Source: Streptosporangium carneum
GTDB taxonomy: Bacteria > Actinomycetota > Actinomycetes > Streptosporangiales > Streptosporangiaceae
NCBI RefSeq assembly: GCF_027922005.1
Contig: NZ_BSEV01000002.1
Location: 558,001 to 622,000, forward strand
Direction of reading: 5' to 3'
Length of the DNA: 64,000 bases
Part shown: positions 36,501-44,484 of the stretch, in pieces
Layout of the letters: each line of letters starts with the position of its first letter
Numbering within the stretch: the first letter of the stretch is position 1
Position numbers and translations under genes: made by a program
Notes under the pieces: model-generated
Seen by the model: only the letters and a program-made list of their open reading frames with translations
Database searches by the model: none
Told to the model about the DNA's origin: nothing

Positions 36501-38043
36501 GCGCACGGAACGCCCCGTCGAGACGTTGACCCCCGAGCTGAGGCGGATCGTGGCCGCCGGGCTGCGCGCGAGTCCCCGGCACGACGCCGGAAGGCCCATC
36601 CCCCACCCCACGGACCGGGCCGTGGTCGACGGGGCCCGCCTGCTGGGGGTGACGCAGGAGGCGGGACCGGACGGCTGGAAACGGATCGACGAGCTCCCCT
36701 TCGAGCCCGGGCGCGGCTACCACGCCGTCCTCGGCCTGGACGCCTCCGGACACGTGCTGAGCGTCAAGGGCGCGCCGGAGGCGGTGCTCACCGGCTGCGC
36801 GAACCTCCTGCGCGACGGCGAGACCGTCCCCCTCACCGATTCCGCCAGAAGGCGGCTCGAGGAGGAGGTCGACAGGCTCGCCCTGCAGGGCTACCGGGTG
36901 CTCGCGGTGGCCGAGCGTCCCGCCTCCGACCGCCGTGACCTCGACGAGTCCCGTGTCGAGGGCCTGACCTTCCTGGGCTTCCTCTGCCTCGCCGATCCCG
37001 TACGGCCGACGGCGGCGGAGAGCGTCCGGCGGCTGGCGCTGGCGGGCGTCAGGATCGTCATGATCACCGGCGACCATCCGAGCACCGCGGAGGCGATCGC
37101 CGCGGAGCTCGACGTGCTGGACGGCGGACGGGTCATGACCGGCCCCGAACTGGACGAGCTGGACGACGAGGCTCTGACGCGGGCGCTGCCCGGCGTGGCG
37201 GTCTTCGCCAGGACGACCCCCGCCCACAAGGTCAGGATCGTCGGCTGCCTGCGCCGTTCGGGAATGGTCGTGGCGGTGACCGGCGACGGCGCGAACGACG
37301 CCCCCGCCATCCGCGCGGCGGACGTGGGGATCGCCCTGGGGTCCCGTGCCACGCCCGCGGCCAGGGCGGCGGCCGACGTCGTGGTGACCGACGACCGCAT
37401 CGAGACGATCGTCGACGCCATCACCGAGGGCAGGGCCATGTGGAGCTCGGTCCGCGACGCCCTGAGCATCCTGCTCGGCGGGAACATCGGCGAGGTCGTC
37501 TTCGCGGTCGGGTCGAGCCTGCTCACCGGCGGGAACGCGCTGAACGCCCGCCAGCTGCTGCTGGTCAACCTGTTGACCGACATGCTGCCCGCGATGGCGG
37601 TGGCCGTCAGGCCTCCGGCGGCGGCCAGTCCGGAGAGGCTGCTCGCCGAGGGACCGGAGGCCTCGCTCGGCGCGTCCCTGACCCGCGACATCTACCTGCG
37701 CGCCACGACGACCGCGGCGGCGGCGTGCGCCGCCTGGGTGATAGGGCGGATGACCGGCACGCGGGGGCGGGCCAACACGATCGGGCTGGTCGCCCTGGTG
37801 TCCACGCAGCTGTTCCAGACCCTGGCCGCGGGGGGCAGGGACCGGCTGGTCGCGCTGGCCGTGCTCGTCTCACTCGCCGTCCTGGGGGCGAGCGTCTCCC
37901 TTCCCGGACTGTGCGGGTTCTTCGGCTGCCGCCCTCTCGGACCTGTGGGGTGGGGCGTCGCCCTCGGCAGCGCCGCGGCCGCCACCCTCGTCGGGACGGC
38001 GATCGAGCGACGCCCCCGCGCCGCTTCACCGACTGTTCGCTGA
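33568..38043 (+). CDS. Large P-type cation ATPase with degenerate N-terminal duplicate, CtpI-like
   Basis: A 1491-residue membrane pump. The C-terminal half is a complete P2-like ATPase: TGES in EAGLTGESLLVTK, PEGLP membrane motif, phosphorylation site D960-KTGTLTEG, nucleotide site KGAPEAVL, and hinge TGDGANDAPAIRAADVGIALG. The N-terminal half contains an acidic linker and a second, decayed copy: VDTVILDAALLGTG at D351 mirrors the DKTGT site but lacks KTGT, and VAVVSGRHAAALAQADLGVGVL near residue 505 mirrors the hinge but lacks its Asp residues. Mycobacterial CtpI has a similar oversized form. There is no CPC motif, so a heavy-metal pump is unlikely; the cation is unknown. ATG 33568 has GGAGGG upstream; TTG 33514 is an alternative. 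Confidence 0.92.
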   Translation: MSLSRVLTLSAETVWGVLPAPLRNALPRARAVRATSGGFHVDLRAIGGPGTERLARRLEALLLVLDGVERAEVNGALGAVFVGGDSEAVDLERLLSIVEELDGGEEGEDEEPDELGEPGEEAEEQGPGPSMSRVVEQHTRAGIRLGASLLGAGLALAGRAARVPPLSPVVPTLLHLAESTPAIRAEMERRFGHHTASALFTTANVVTNTLALRPLGLLVHSVSAASRYAEARDARRAWELHAQELSSREGTYRHTRTTRRPRPVPPAASPVERFERLVSPAALGASALTRVVSDSRRRGLAMMIATTPKAARAGRETFACAVGRALARRGAVVVDSAALRRMDGVDTVILDAALLGTGSWTVERVVPLAEGVTADEVRALLPGLIDVTAPVARGERDLWAAEPLARSADLAALIPADAPEWRSLGLRPVRVTRQGVPVAVAGLAPELHPLAEALVATAAKTCAVTVAGGDREIGRRLAADRVVSDGRRLAARVRALQAGGHGVAVVSGRHAAALAQADLGVGVLDGPERVPWDADVIGDLDAARLLLSCLEPARRTSERCVRLSVAGAVAGAVLTATAPRRASVHSAQMVSDGTALAAIAVGEWAGRDAGRLTPVIRVDPTPWHAMPVEDVLSRLGSSPDGITVAEAAGRRPPPPPGTPDEADSLLRASVEELSNPLTPVLAAGAGVSAVLGSLSDGVLIAAVMVVDALIGGGQRFAANRAVHRLTETVTERVRLRRPGRTASSPPRRDAPDAGAVGSPTAEATTAGELVPGDVIELRAGDAVPADCRVLTAVGLEVDEAGLTGESLLVTKAPEPVDASAVADRSSMVYQGTTVAAGHGLAVVVAAGEETEAARTARLSAQEPPPGGVQLRLRALSRRILPVVIGSGLVLLVADLLRGRSFSQAIAPAVSLAVASVPEGLPFVASAAELAAARRLSTRETLVPNPSTIEALGRVNVLCFDKTGTLTEGRISLRRVSDGRTERPVETLTPELRRIVAAGLRASPRHDAGRPIPHPTDRAVVDGARLLGVTQEAGPDGWKRIDELPFEPGRGYHAVLGLDASGHVLSVKGAPEAVLTGCANLLRDGETVPLTDSARRRLEEEVDRLALQGYRVLAVAERPASDRRDLDESRVEGLTFLGFLCLADPVRPTAAESVRRLALAGVRIVMITGDHPSTAEAIAAELDVLDGGRVMTGPELDELDDEALTRALPGVAVFARTTPAHKVRIVGCLRRSGMVVAVTGDGANDAPAIRAADVGIALGSRATPAARAAADVVVTDDRIETIVDAITEGRAMWSSVRDALSILLGGNIGEVVFAVGSSLLTGGNALNARQLLLVNLLTDMLPAMAVAVRPPAAASPERLLAEGPEASLGASLTRDIYLRATTTAAAACAAWVIGRMTGTRGRANTIGLVALVSTQLFQTLAAGGRDRLVALAVLVSLAVLGASVSLPGLCGFFGCRPLGPVGWGVALGSAAAATLVGTAIERRPRAASPTVR

Positions 38044-38123
38044 ACGGCAACCGCAGAGTATTGCCTTACGAAGATTTGTCAGCAATTATCACCACAAGTC
38101 CGTTTTATTGATTTGAGGTATCC

Positions 38124-38249
38124 ATGTCCGGATTCCTGGTGTCGGTTCTCGCCAAGGCCGTAGCCCTCCTGCTCGAGGCGCTCGTCATGCGCATCGTCCA
38201 GTCCCTGACCCTCGCGATGATCCGGCGCGGCGGTCTCCTGCCCGCCTGA
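38124..38249 (+). CDS. 41-residue hydrophobic peptide downstream of the P-type ATPase
   Basis: A small open frame from ATG 38124 to TGA 38249. The peptide starts MSGFLVSVLAKAVALLLEAL and ends RRGGLLPA; it is hydrophobic or amphipathic with single Glu, Arg and Lys residues, consistent with one membrane helix. GAGG stands 6-7 nt before the ATG. It follows the ATPase by 80 bp of AT-rich DNA on the same strand. Small hydrophobic peptides often modulate P-type ATPases; here this is inference from position only. Confidence 0.6.
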   Translation: MSGFLVSVLAKAVALLLEALVMRIVQSLTLAMIRRGGLLPA

Positions 38250-38393
38250 CACCCCGGCGCGCCCGTACGGCGGCCCCGGGGCCCAGGTCGTGGCGGAGGT
38301 CCCGGCGGCCGGGCGCCCGCGCCTCCCCCCTCACCGGCCGGACGGTTCCCGACCCGCTCCGGACAGGATCTCCCCGCCCAGCCGCGCCCGCGG

Positions 38394-39749
38394 TCAGCGG
38401 GCCCGGCTGTTGATGAGCTGGGCGACCTTGCGGTGCTCCGCGGAGCGCAGCACCCGTTCCGCCTCGTCAGGGTCGGCGACCGGCGCCTTCACCAGCACCC
38501 CCCTGGCGGCCTTCAGCTTCAGCAGCCGCCGCACCGACTGGTCGAGCCGCTCCTGGGAGATCTTCCCCGACCTCACGGCGGCCAGCACCGAGTCGTAGGC
38601 CTTGGAGTAGTTCGGCGGCATCAGCAGCAGGTCGGCCCCCGCCTGGATGGCCCGCACGGCCACCTGGCCGTCGCCGTACTTCTTGCGCACCCCGGCCATG
38701 TCCAGCGCGTCGGTCGAGACGACCCCGTCGAAGCCGAGCTTCTTGCGCAGCAGCCCGGTCAGGATCGGCTTGGACAGGGTGGCCGGGTCGCCGGACGGGT
38801 CGAGCTTGGGCATGACCACGTGGGCGCTCATGATCGCGTCGATGTTCTTGCCGATGGCGGCGGCGAACGGCGGAGCGTCCAGCCTCTCCCACTGGGACAG
38901 GGAGTGCTGGATCACCGGCAGCCCGGTGTGGCTGTCGACGTTGGTGTCGCCGTGGCCGGGGAAGTGCTTGGCCGTCGAGGCGATCCCCGCGTCGTGGAAG
39001 CCCTGGACCGCGGCGGCGACCATCGGCGCGACCTTCCTGGGGTCGGAGCCGTAGGCGCGGGGACCGATCACCGGGTTGCGCGGGTTGATGTTCACGTCGG
39101 CGACCGGGGAGAAGTCGAGGTTGACGCCCAGGGCCTTCAACTCGGTTCCCGTCACCTTCGCGGCCTTGCGCGCCAGCGAGGGATCGCCGGTCGAACCGAT
39201 CACCGAGGCCCCCGGCATGTCGGTGACCAGCGGCGCGAGCCGGGAGACCCTGCCGTTCTCCTGGTCGGCGCCGATCAGGAGCGGAACCTTCGGGGACGCC
39301 TTCTGCAGCCCGTTGGTGAGCGCGACGACCTGCCGGACGCTCTTGACGTTGTTCGCCCAGGGGAACAGGATCACCCCGCCGGGCTGGTACTTCGCGATCG
39401 CCTTGGCGGGGGTGTCGACGCCGAAACGAGCCCGGTTCTCCCCGGAGACCGTGTCCGCCGCGGGGCCGTAGACCACCGGCATGAAGAGCTGGCCGACCTT
39501 CTCCTCCACGCTCATCTTGGCGAGGACGGCCTCCACCTCGGACGAGGCGGGGGTCGAGGACGCCGCGGGCGTGCCGGGGGCCTCGGGCGTGCCCGACGCC
39601 TCGGGCGTGCCGGACGCCGCCGACGCCGGAGACGCGCTCTCCGCCGCCTGACCCGCGGGCCGGGCGGGCGCGGACGCCCCCGTGGCGGCACACCCGGCCA
39701 CCATCGTCGCGATCACTGCGAGACCAGTCGTACGAATACACCGAACCAT
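38394..39749 (-). CDS. NagZ-type glycoside hydrolase family 3 lipoprotein
   Basis: A 451-residue predicted lipoprotein (lipobox VAGC, Cys20) with a Ser/Ala/Pro/Thr linker containing repeated EASGTP units, then a GH3 beta-N-acetylhexosaminidase or beta-glucosidase barrel. KHFPGHGDTNVDSH is the NagZ signature carrying the His/Asp acid-base loop. VVSTDALDMAG contains the nucleophile Asp. It would release terminal GlcNAc from chitooligomers or muropeptides outside the membrane. It lies 120 nt downstream of ptsI on the same strand, at the tail of the PTS gene run, which fits a role in supplying the sugar that the PTS imports. Confidence 0.9.
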   Translation of the reverse strand: MVRCIRTTGLAVIATMVAGCAATGASAPARPAGQAAESASPASAASGTPEASGTPEAPGTPAASSTPASSEVEAVLAKMSVEEKVGQLFMPVVYGPAADTVSGENRARFGVDTPAKAIAKYQPGGVILFPWANNVKSVRQVVALTNGLQKASPKVPLLIGADQENGRVSRLAPLVTDMPGASVIGSTGDPSLARKAAKVTGTELKALGVNLDFSPVADVNINPRNPVIGPRAYGSDPRKVAPMVAAAVQGFHDAGIASTAKHFPGHGDTNVDSHTGLPVIQHSLSQWERLDAPPFAAAIGKNIDAIMSAHVVMPKLDPSGDPATLSKPILTGLLRKKLGFDGVVSTDALDMAGVRKKYGDGQVAVRAIQAGADLLLMPPNYSKAYDSVLAAVRSGKISQERLDQSVRRLLKLKAARGVLVKAPVADPDEAERVLRSAEHRKVAQLINSRAR

Positions 39750-39869
39750 GGGTTCCACGCTATCCGCGCGGGCGAGCGGACACGCCGTACCCCCTTCCGC
39801 CTCGCCGTGCCTTCCCCCCGCAAGCCCCCCTCCGACCTCCATGCCCCCTTCGGAGCCGCGATCCCCAGC

Positions 39870-41552
39870 TCAGAGGGCCAGTCCGGCCAGTCCCGGCAGG
39901 TGGGCGCGGGCCGCGCCACGAGCCTCCTGCGGGGTGGTCGTGGCCAGCGCCGCCTGCGCGGCCAGCAGGCACTGCTCACGGCTGTGCAGCGACAGCGCGG
40001 CCCGTACGGCGGGCAGCGCGGGAGGGGCCATCGACAGTGAGGTGACGCCGATGCCGACGAGCACGCAGGCCAGCACCGGGTCCCCCGCCGCCTCCCCGCA
40101 GACCCCGCACGGCTTGCCCTGCTCCAGGGCGCCGCTCACCGCCATCAGGACGAGGTCGAGCAGCGCGGGCTGCCACGGGTCGTGCAGCGCGGTGAGCGTG
40201 CCGACCTCCCGGTCGGCGGCGAAGGTGTACTGGGCCAGGTCGTTGGTCCCGATCGAGATGAAGTCCACCTCGGCCGCCAGGTCGGAGGCCCTGAGGGCGG
40301 CCGACGGGATCTCGATCATCACTCCGGCGGAGGGCAGTCCCGCGTCCCTGCAGGCCGCCACGTAGCGGGCGGCCTCCTCCTGGGTGGCCACCATCGGGGC
40401 CATCACCTGGAGCTTGGCCGTCGACTGGAGCGAGGCCCTGGCCAGCGCCCGGAGCTGGGCGTTCATGATCTCCGGATGTTTTTCGTAGAGTCGCAGCCCG
40501 CGCTGCCCGAGCGCCGGGTTGGGCTCCCTGCCCCACGGCGGCAGGAAGGCCAGTGGCTTGTCCGCCCCCGCGTCGAGTGTCCGCACGGTCACCCTCCCAC
40601 CGGGAAAGGCGTTGAGCACCTCCAGGTAGGCCGCCGTCTGCTCCTCCTCCGCGGGCGCCGACGCCCGGTCGAGGAAGAGGAACTCGGTGCGGTAGAGCCC
40701 GATGCCCTCGGCGCCGTACCGCAACGCGCCGTCCACGTCGCGCGGCCCGCCGATGTTGGCCAGCAGCGGCACGGCGTGCCCGTCCGAGGTCGCCCCCGGC
40801 CCCGTGACCGCCGCGAGCACCGACTGCCTGGCGGCCGAGGCCTTGGTCGCCGTGACCACCTCGTCGTCGGACGGCGCGAGCCGTACCAGGCCGGAGAAGC
40901 CGTCGACCAGCACCGGCGTGCCCGCGGCGATCGAGGCGGCTCCCCCGCAGGCGACGACGGCGGGGACGCCCATCGCGCGGGCCAGGATCGCGGTGTGGCT
41001 GGTCGGCCCGCCGTGCTCGGTGACGAAGGCGGCCACCACGTCCCTGGACAGCGCCGCGGTGTCCGCGGGCGCCAGGTCGCGGGCGACGAGAACGTACGGC
41101 TGCGCCGCCCTGGCGGGCAGGCCGGGCGCGGGCAGCCCCTCCAGCACCGCGACGACCCGGTCGCGCACGTCGTCCAGGTCGGCGGCGCGCTCCCCGAGAT
41201 ATCCTCCGGCGCCGACGATGATCTCGCGGTACTTGCCGAATCCCTCGTAGACCGCCCTGGCCGCCGTGACGCCGGCGTCGACCAGCCCGGCCACCCCGAC
41301 CGCCAGACCGGGGTCGCGCGCCATCAGCGCCTGGGCCTTGAGGATCTCCTGGGCCTGGCCTCCCGCCCTCGCTCCCCGCTCCTCCAGGTCCGCGGCGACC
41401 TGCTCCAGCGCCCTCGTGGCCCTGGCGCGCTCGGCCGCGGCGTCCCCGTCGTGCCGGGCGTCAGGGTCGGGCACGGGGATGTCACGTGAGAAGACGTACG
41501 CGGGTCCGAACCCGACGCCTGGACTCACGCCCATCCCCGTCAGCGCGTTCAT
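39870..41552 (-). CDS. ptsI: Phosphoenolpyruvate-protein phosphotransferase, PTS enzyme I
   Basis: A 560-residue enzyme I. The phospho-histidine is in GGPTSHTAILARAMG, the PEP-binding barrel has GIGLYRTEFLF, GADKPL, GQRGLRLYEKHP, the metal site MIEIPSAAL and FISIGTNDLAQYTFAADR, and the active cysteine is in GVCGEAAGDP. It takes phosphate from PEP and hands it to HPr. The ATG overlaps the ptsH stop codon by 4 nt (ATGA), so the two are translationally coupled. Confidence 0.97.
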   Translation of the reverse strand: MNALTGMGVSPGVGFGPAYVFSRDIPVPDPDARHDGDAAAERARATRALEQVAADLEERGARAGGQAQEILKAQALMARDPGLAVGVAGLVDAGVTAARAVYEGFGKYREIIVGAGGYLGERAADLDDVRDRVVAVLEGLPAPGLPARAAQPYVLVARDLAPADTAALSRDVVAAFVTEHGGPTSHTAILARAMGVPAVVACGGAASIAAGTPVLVDGFSGLVRLAPSDDEVVTATKASAARQSVLAAVTGPGATSDGHAVPLLANIGGPRDVDGALRYGAEGIGLYRTEFLFLDRASAPAEEEQTAAYLEVLNAFPGGRVTVRTLDAGADKPLAFLPPWGREPNPALGQRGLRLYEKHPEIMNAQLRALARASLQSTAKLQVMAPMVATQEEAARYVAACRDAGLPSAGVMIEIPSAALRASDLAAEVDFISIGTNDLAQYTFAADREVGTLTALHDPWQPALLDLVLMAVSGALEQGKPCGVCGEAAGDPVLACVLVGIGVTSLSMAPPALPAVRAALSLHSREQCLLAAQAALATTTPQEARGAARAHLPGLAGLAL

Positions 41553-41806
41553 GGAGCCGATGCGATGAGTGCAAGCTCGTCCAACAGCTCGTCGGCCCCT
41601 TCGCCCTCCGCTTTGATCACTACGGTGTCCCCCTGCCGGACGTCCAGGGACAGGACCGCGAGGATGCTCTTGGCGTTCACCGGCTCGCCGTTCCCCTTCG
41701 CGACGGTGACGCCCAGGGCGGCCTTGGCCGCGGTCTGCACGAACGTCGCGGCGGGGCGGGCGTGCAGACCGACCTCGGACTCGACGGTGACTTTGCGCTC
41801 GGGCAC
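41549..41806 (-). CDS. ptsH: Phosphocarrier protein HPr
   Basis: An 85-residue HPr with the phosphorylatable His15 in SEVGLHARPAATFV and a serine (Ser47) in NAKSILAVLSL at the position of the regulatory serine of low-GC Gram-positives. GTG 41806 is chosen because AGGAGGAG lies about 5 nt upstream and the mature sequence MPERKVTVESEVG starts there; an ATG five codons earlier overlaps that ribosome site. A 22-bp palindrome sits 23-44 nt upstream of the start. Confidence 0.95.
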   Translation of the reverse strand: MPERKVTVESEVGLHARPAATFVQTAAKAALGVTVAKGNGEPVNAKSILAVLSLDVRQGDTVVIKAEGEGADELLDELALIASAP

Positions 41807-41828
41807 GTGCTCCTCCTGCAAGGGTCGA

Positions 41829-41850
41829 CCGGGCGGTCTAGACCGCCCGG
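41829..41850. promoter_or_regulatory. Perfect 22-bp palindrome with dre-like core upstream of ptsH
   Basis: The left half is CCGGGCGGTCT and the right half its exact complement, so the centre reads GGTCTAGACC, the core of the DasR-responsive element. It lies between the stop codon of the HAD gene and the ptsH start, 23 bp before the latter. As a loopless palindrome with a conserved CTAG centre it looks like an operator more than a terminator. Confidence 0.72.
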
Positions 41851-41851
41851 C

Positions 41852-42490
41852 TCATCGGATGGTGGATGGAGGCCAGTCGACCCTGGTCAGGTCGGTGACC
41901 ACGAGGTCCGCCTCGGCCAGCTCCGTGCCCGCGTGGGTCGTCGCTATGCCCACGCATGTCATACCCGCCGCCTTGGCCGCCGCAATCCCGGCGATCGAAT
42001 CCTCGAAGGCGACGCAACGCGCCGGGTCGACGGCCAGCAGGCGCGCGGCCAGCAGGAACCCCTCGGGATCCGGCTTGCCCACGGCGACGTCCTGGGCGGA
42101 GACGATCGTCCGCACGAGATCGCTCACCCCGACCTCGGCGAGCCTTTTCTCCGCCGTCCCCCGGGAGGCGGAGGTGACGACGGCGACCGGCGAGCCGTAC
42201 TCGGCGATCCTGCGCACCAGGTCGGCGGCGCCGGGCACCGGCATGACGCCGGGAAGGTCGGGATGGTCCTGGAAGGAGAGGACCTCGCCGATGAGGTCGT
42301 CGATCCGTTTGCCAGGAAAAAGGTGAGCCCGTTCCGCCAGGACGTCTCGGCCCCGCCGCCCGATGAACCCGCGGAGCACGCCCTCGTCGTGACTCACCCC
42401 GTGCCGGTCGAGCAGCATGGCCCACATCGCCTGGCTCCGGCGTTCGGTGTTGATGAGGGTGCCGTCCAGGTCGAACAGCGCAGCGTTCAT
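41852..42490 (-). CDS. HAD-family sugar-phosphate phosphatase/mutase-like protein
   Basis: A 212-residue HAD-IA protein with standard motifs: MNAALFDLDGTLINTE (both aspartates present), VAVVTSASRG, VGKPDPEGFLLAA and CVAFEDSIAGIAAAKAAGM. The cap region resembles beta-phosphoglucomutase-like and sugar phosphatase members. Being embedded between crr and ptsH, 79 and 45 nt from its neighbours, it probably acts on a phosphosugar delivered by the PTS, perhaps to relieve sugar-phosphate stress. Confidence 0.9.
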   Translation of the reverse strand: MNAALFDLDGTLINTERRSQAMWAMLLDRHGVSHDEGVLRGFIGRRGRDVLAERAHLFPGKRIDDLIGEVLSFQDHPDLPGVMPVPGAADLVRRIAEYGSPVAVVTSASRGTAEKRLAEVGVSDLVRTIVSAQDVAVGKPDPEGFLLAARLLAVDPARCVAFEDSIAGIAAAKAAGMTCVGIATTHAGTELAEADLVVTDLTRVDWPPSTIR

Positions 42491-42569
42491 GATCGCCCCC
42501 GCCTTGAGATCGTCTTCACCTCCACCGGCCACGTGCCGCGTGGAGAACCCTCGCGCCCGCCTGAGGGGC

Positions 42570-43016
42570 TCATGTCCACCGGAAGAGCTCGTCTCCCGCG
42601 TTCACCGGACCCTCGGCGATCCTGGTGACGGCCTCCTTGACCGCGTCCAGTGCCACGACCGGGCAGACGGGACAGCGCCCGCCCGCCTCGACCTCGACCG
42701 GGTTCCAGGCGACCACGGGCTGACCCGCGCCCACCCGGTCCCCCTCGGACGCGAGCAACTCGAAACCCTCGCCCTTGAGCTGGACGGTGTCGATGCCCAG
42801 ATGGACCAGGACGCCCCGGCCGTCGTCGCCGACGACGACGAAGGCGTGCGGGTGCAGCTTGACGATCTTACCGGCGATGGGCGCGACGGCCCTGCCCGGC
42901 TCCCTCAAGGGCTCGATCGCCAGTCCTGGCCCGACGAGGCCCTCGGAGAACACCGGGTCGGGAACGGCCCACAGACCTACGGCCGCCCCGGCGACCGGGG
43001 CAAGAACTGTGGTCAT
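42570..43016 (-). CDS. crr: PTS glucose-type EIIA component
   Basis: A 148-residue EIIA of the glucose/GlcNAc family. The active histidine pair is H57 in KLHPHAFVVV and H72 in GVLVHLGIDTVQL, matching the two histidines of E. coli EIIA-Glc. It receives phosphate from HPr and passes it to EIIB. ATG 43016, following GAGGGGG, is preferred over GTG one codon upstream. Being a free-standing domain, it could also serve as a regulator, as Crr does. Confidence 0.94.
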   Translation of the reverse strand: MTTVLAPVAGAAVGLWAVPDPVFSEGLVGPGLAIEPLREPGRAVAPIAGKIVKLHPHAFVVVGDDGRGVLVHLGIDTVQLKGEGFELLASEGDRVGAGQPVVAWNPVEVEAGGRCPVCPVVALDAVKEAVTRIAEGPVNAGDELFRWT

Positions 43017-43073
43017 CACACCCCCTCGGCATACCCCGCCCCTTCAGGGGGCGGGGACGGCCCGGCCGGCCTC

Positions 43074-43310
43074 TCAGCCGATGATGTCCTCGATGTCGCT
43101 GGCGATCGTGTCCGCCTCGGGGCCCACGACCACCTGGACGATGTTGCCCGCGGCCATCACGCCGTGCGCTCCGGCCGCCCGCAGGGCGGCCTGGTCGACC
43201 TTGGCGGCGTCACGCACCTCGGTGCGAAGCCGTGTGATGCACGGTTCGATCTCGATGATGTTCTCCGCGCCACCGAGTCCCGCGATGATCGCGTCGGCGT
43301 CAGCCGCCAT
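43074..43310 (-). CDS. PTS EIIB component, glucose/N-acetylglucosamine type
   Basis: A 78-residue EIIB domain with the phosphorylated Cys24 in IEIEPCITRLRTEVRD, the family signature, and the typical VMAAGNIVQVVVG core. It resembles the free-standing NagF/PtsB type of streptomycetes, which serves separate EIIC permeases. It lies 52 nt downstream of the SIS gene and 57 nt upstream of crr. The two EIIC proteins on the opposite strand lack a B domain, so this is their probable common partner. Confidence 0.93.
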   Translation of the reverse strand: MAADADAIIAGLGGAENIIEIEPCITRLRTEVRDAAKVDQAALRAAGAHGVMAAGNIVQVVVGPEADTIASDIEDIIG

Positions 43311-43362
43311 GGCGTCCTCCAGTCCTCATCCGTCTTCGACCAGGCTAAACGACGCGAGAGGA

Positions 43363-44397
43363 TCAGTCGGTCTGGGTCACCTTGTTCAGCCCGCGGGGCG
43401 CGTCGGGGTCGATGCCGAGCCTGCGCGCGAGGGCCTCGGTCAGCAGCTGCCCGGGGACGATGAGGGCCAGCGGGGCGACCCACTCGGGCAGGTCGGGGCC
43501 GTTGAGGGCGGCGGTCGAGGCGGCGGACAGCGCGGTCCCGCCGCCGACGGTGAAGGCGGAGGCCCCCGCGCCGGTGACCCGCTCGGCGAGCGCCACGGTG
43601 CCGGCCAGGGTCGGGCCCTCGCCCGCCGCGACCAGGATGGCGGGGGTGTCCTCGTCGACCACGGCGATCGGGCCGTGCAGCAGGTCCGCGTACGACAGGC
43701 CCATGGCGTGCAGGTAGCACGCCTCCTTGAGCTTGAGCGCCAGCTCGAGCGCGGTGGAGAAGGCCAGTCCCCGGCCGGAGACCACGACGCCGGGCTTGTC
43801 CGCCAGGCCCTCGACGATCGCCTCCAGGTCACCCGGGTCGGAGATCAGCTTCTCCACCGCGTCCGGCACCCGCTGGAGGTCGGCCGGGTCGACGTCGGCG
43901 CCCAGGCCGAGGCCGAGGACGGCGAGCGCGGCGAGCTGGGTGGTGTAGGTCTTGGTCGCGGGGACGGCCTTCTCCTCGCCCGCGAGGGTGCACAGGGCCA
44001 GGTCGGCCGCCTGGGCGAGAGGGCTCTGCTCGCCGCCGTTGGTGATGGCCACGGTCTTGGCGCCGCAGTCCTTGGCCCAGGCGAGGGTCTCGACGATCTC
44101 CTCGGTCCTGCCGGACTGGGAGAGCGCCACCGCCAGCACCCCGTCGAGGTCCAGCTTGCGCTTGTAGGTGGTGGCGATCGAGGGCGCGGCGAGGGTGGAC
44201 AGACGGCCCGTGTGTGCCTCGGCGAGGTAACGGCCGTAGACTGCGGCATTGTCGGAGGTACCGCGGGCGATGAACAGCAACTGGCGAGTCTGCCCCGCGA
44301 GCTGCTCCACCTCCCCGACCCTGGGGAGGAGGGCGTCCAGCGTGGCTCGCAACGCAGCGGGCTGCTCGGCGATCTCGCTGCGCATCTTGGTCGTCAT
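43363..44397 (-). CDS. SIS-domain sugar-phosphate isomerase/deaminase-like protein
   Basis: A 344-residue protein with two SIS domains: LLFIARGTSDNAAVYGRYLAE and VALSQSGRTEEIVETL in the first, SGRGLAFSTALELALKLKEACYLHA and LLHGPIAVVDEDTPAILV in the second. It resembles the isomerase half of glucosamine-6-phosphate synthase and the NagB-II/AgaS-type deaminases, with no glutaminase domain. In a GlcNAc-PTS context, conversion of glucosamine-6-phosphate to fructose-6-phosphate is the best guess. No NagA deacetylase is seen in the window. ATG 44397 follows AAGGA; ATG 44385 is an alternative. It is the first gene of the minus-strand PTS run and shares its upstream region with the divergent GntR gene. 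Confidence 0.85.
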   Translation of the reverse strand: MTTKMRSEIAEQPAALRATLDALLPRVGEVEQLAGQTRQLLFIARGTSDNAAVYGRYLAEAHTGRLSTLAAPSIATTYKRKLDLDGVLAVALSQSGRTEEIVETLAWAKDCGAKTVAITNGGEQSPLAQAADLALCTLAGEEKAVPATKTYTTQLAALAVLGLGLGADVDPADLQRVPDAVEKLISDPGDLEAIVEGLADKPGVVVSGRGLAFSTALELALKLKEACYLHAMGLSYADLLHGPIAVVDEDTPAILVAAGEGPTLAGTVALAERVTGAGASAFTVGGGTALSAASTAALNGPDLPEWVAPLALIVPGQLLTEALARRLGIDPDAPRGLNKVTQTD

Positions 44398-44484
44398 CTC
44401 GCGCTCATCCTTCGTTCGGACTGACGAGATCGGGCCGTTATCGATCCGTCGCCGGTCCGTACATTGACACCCTTTTCCGGCCTG

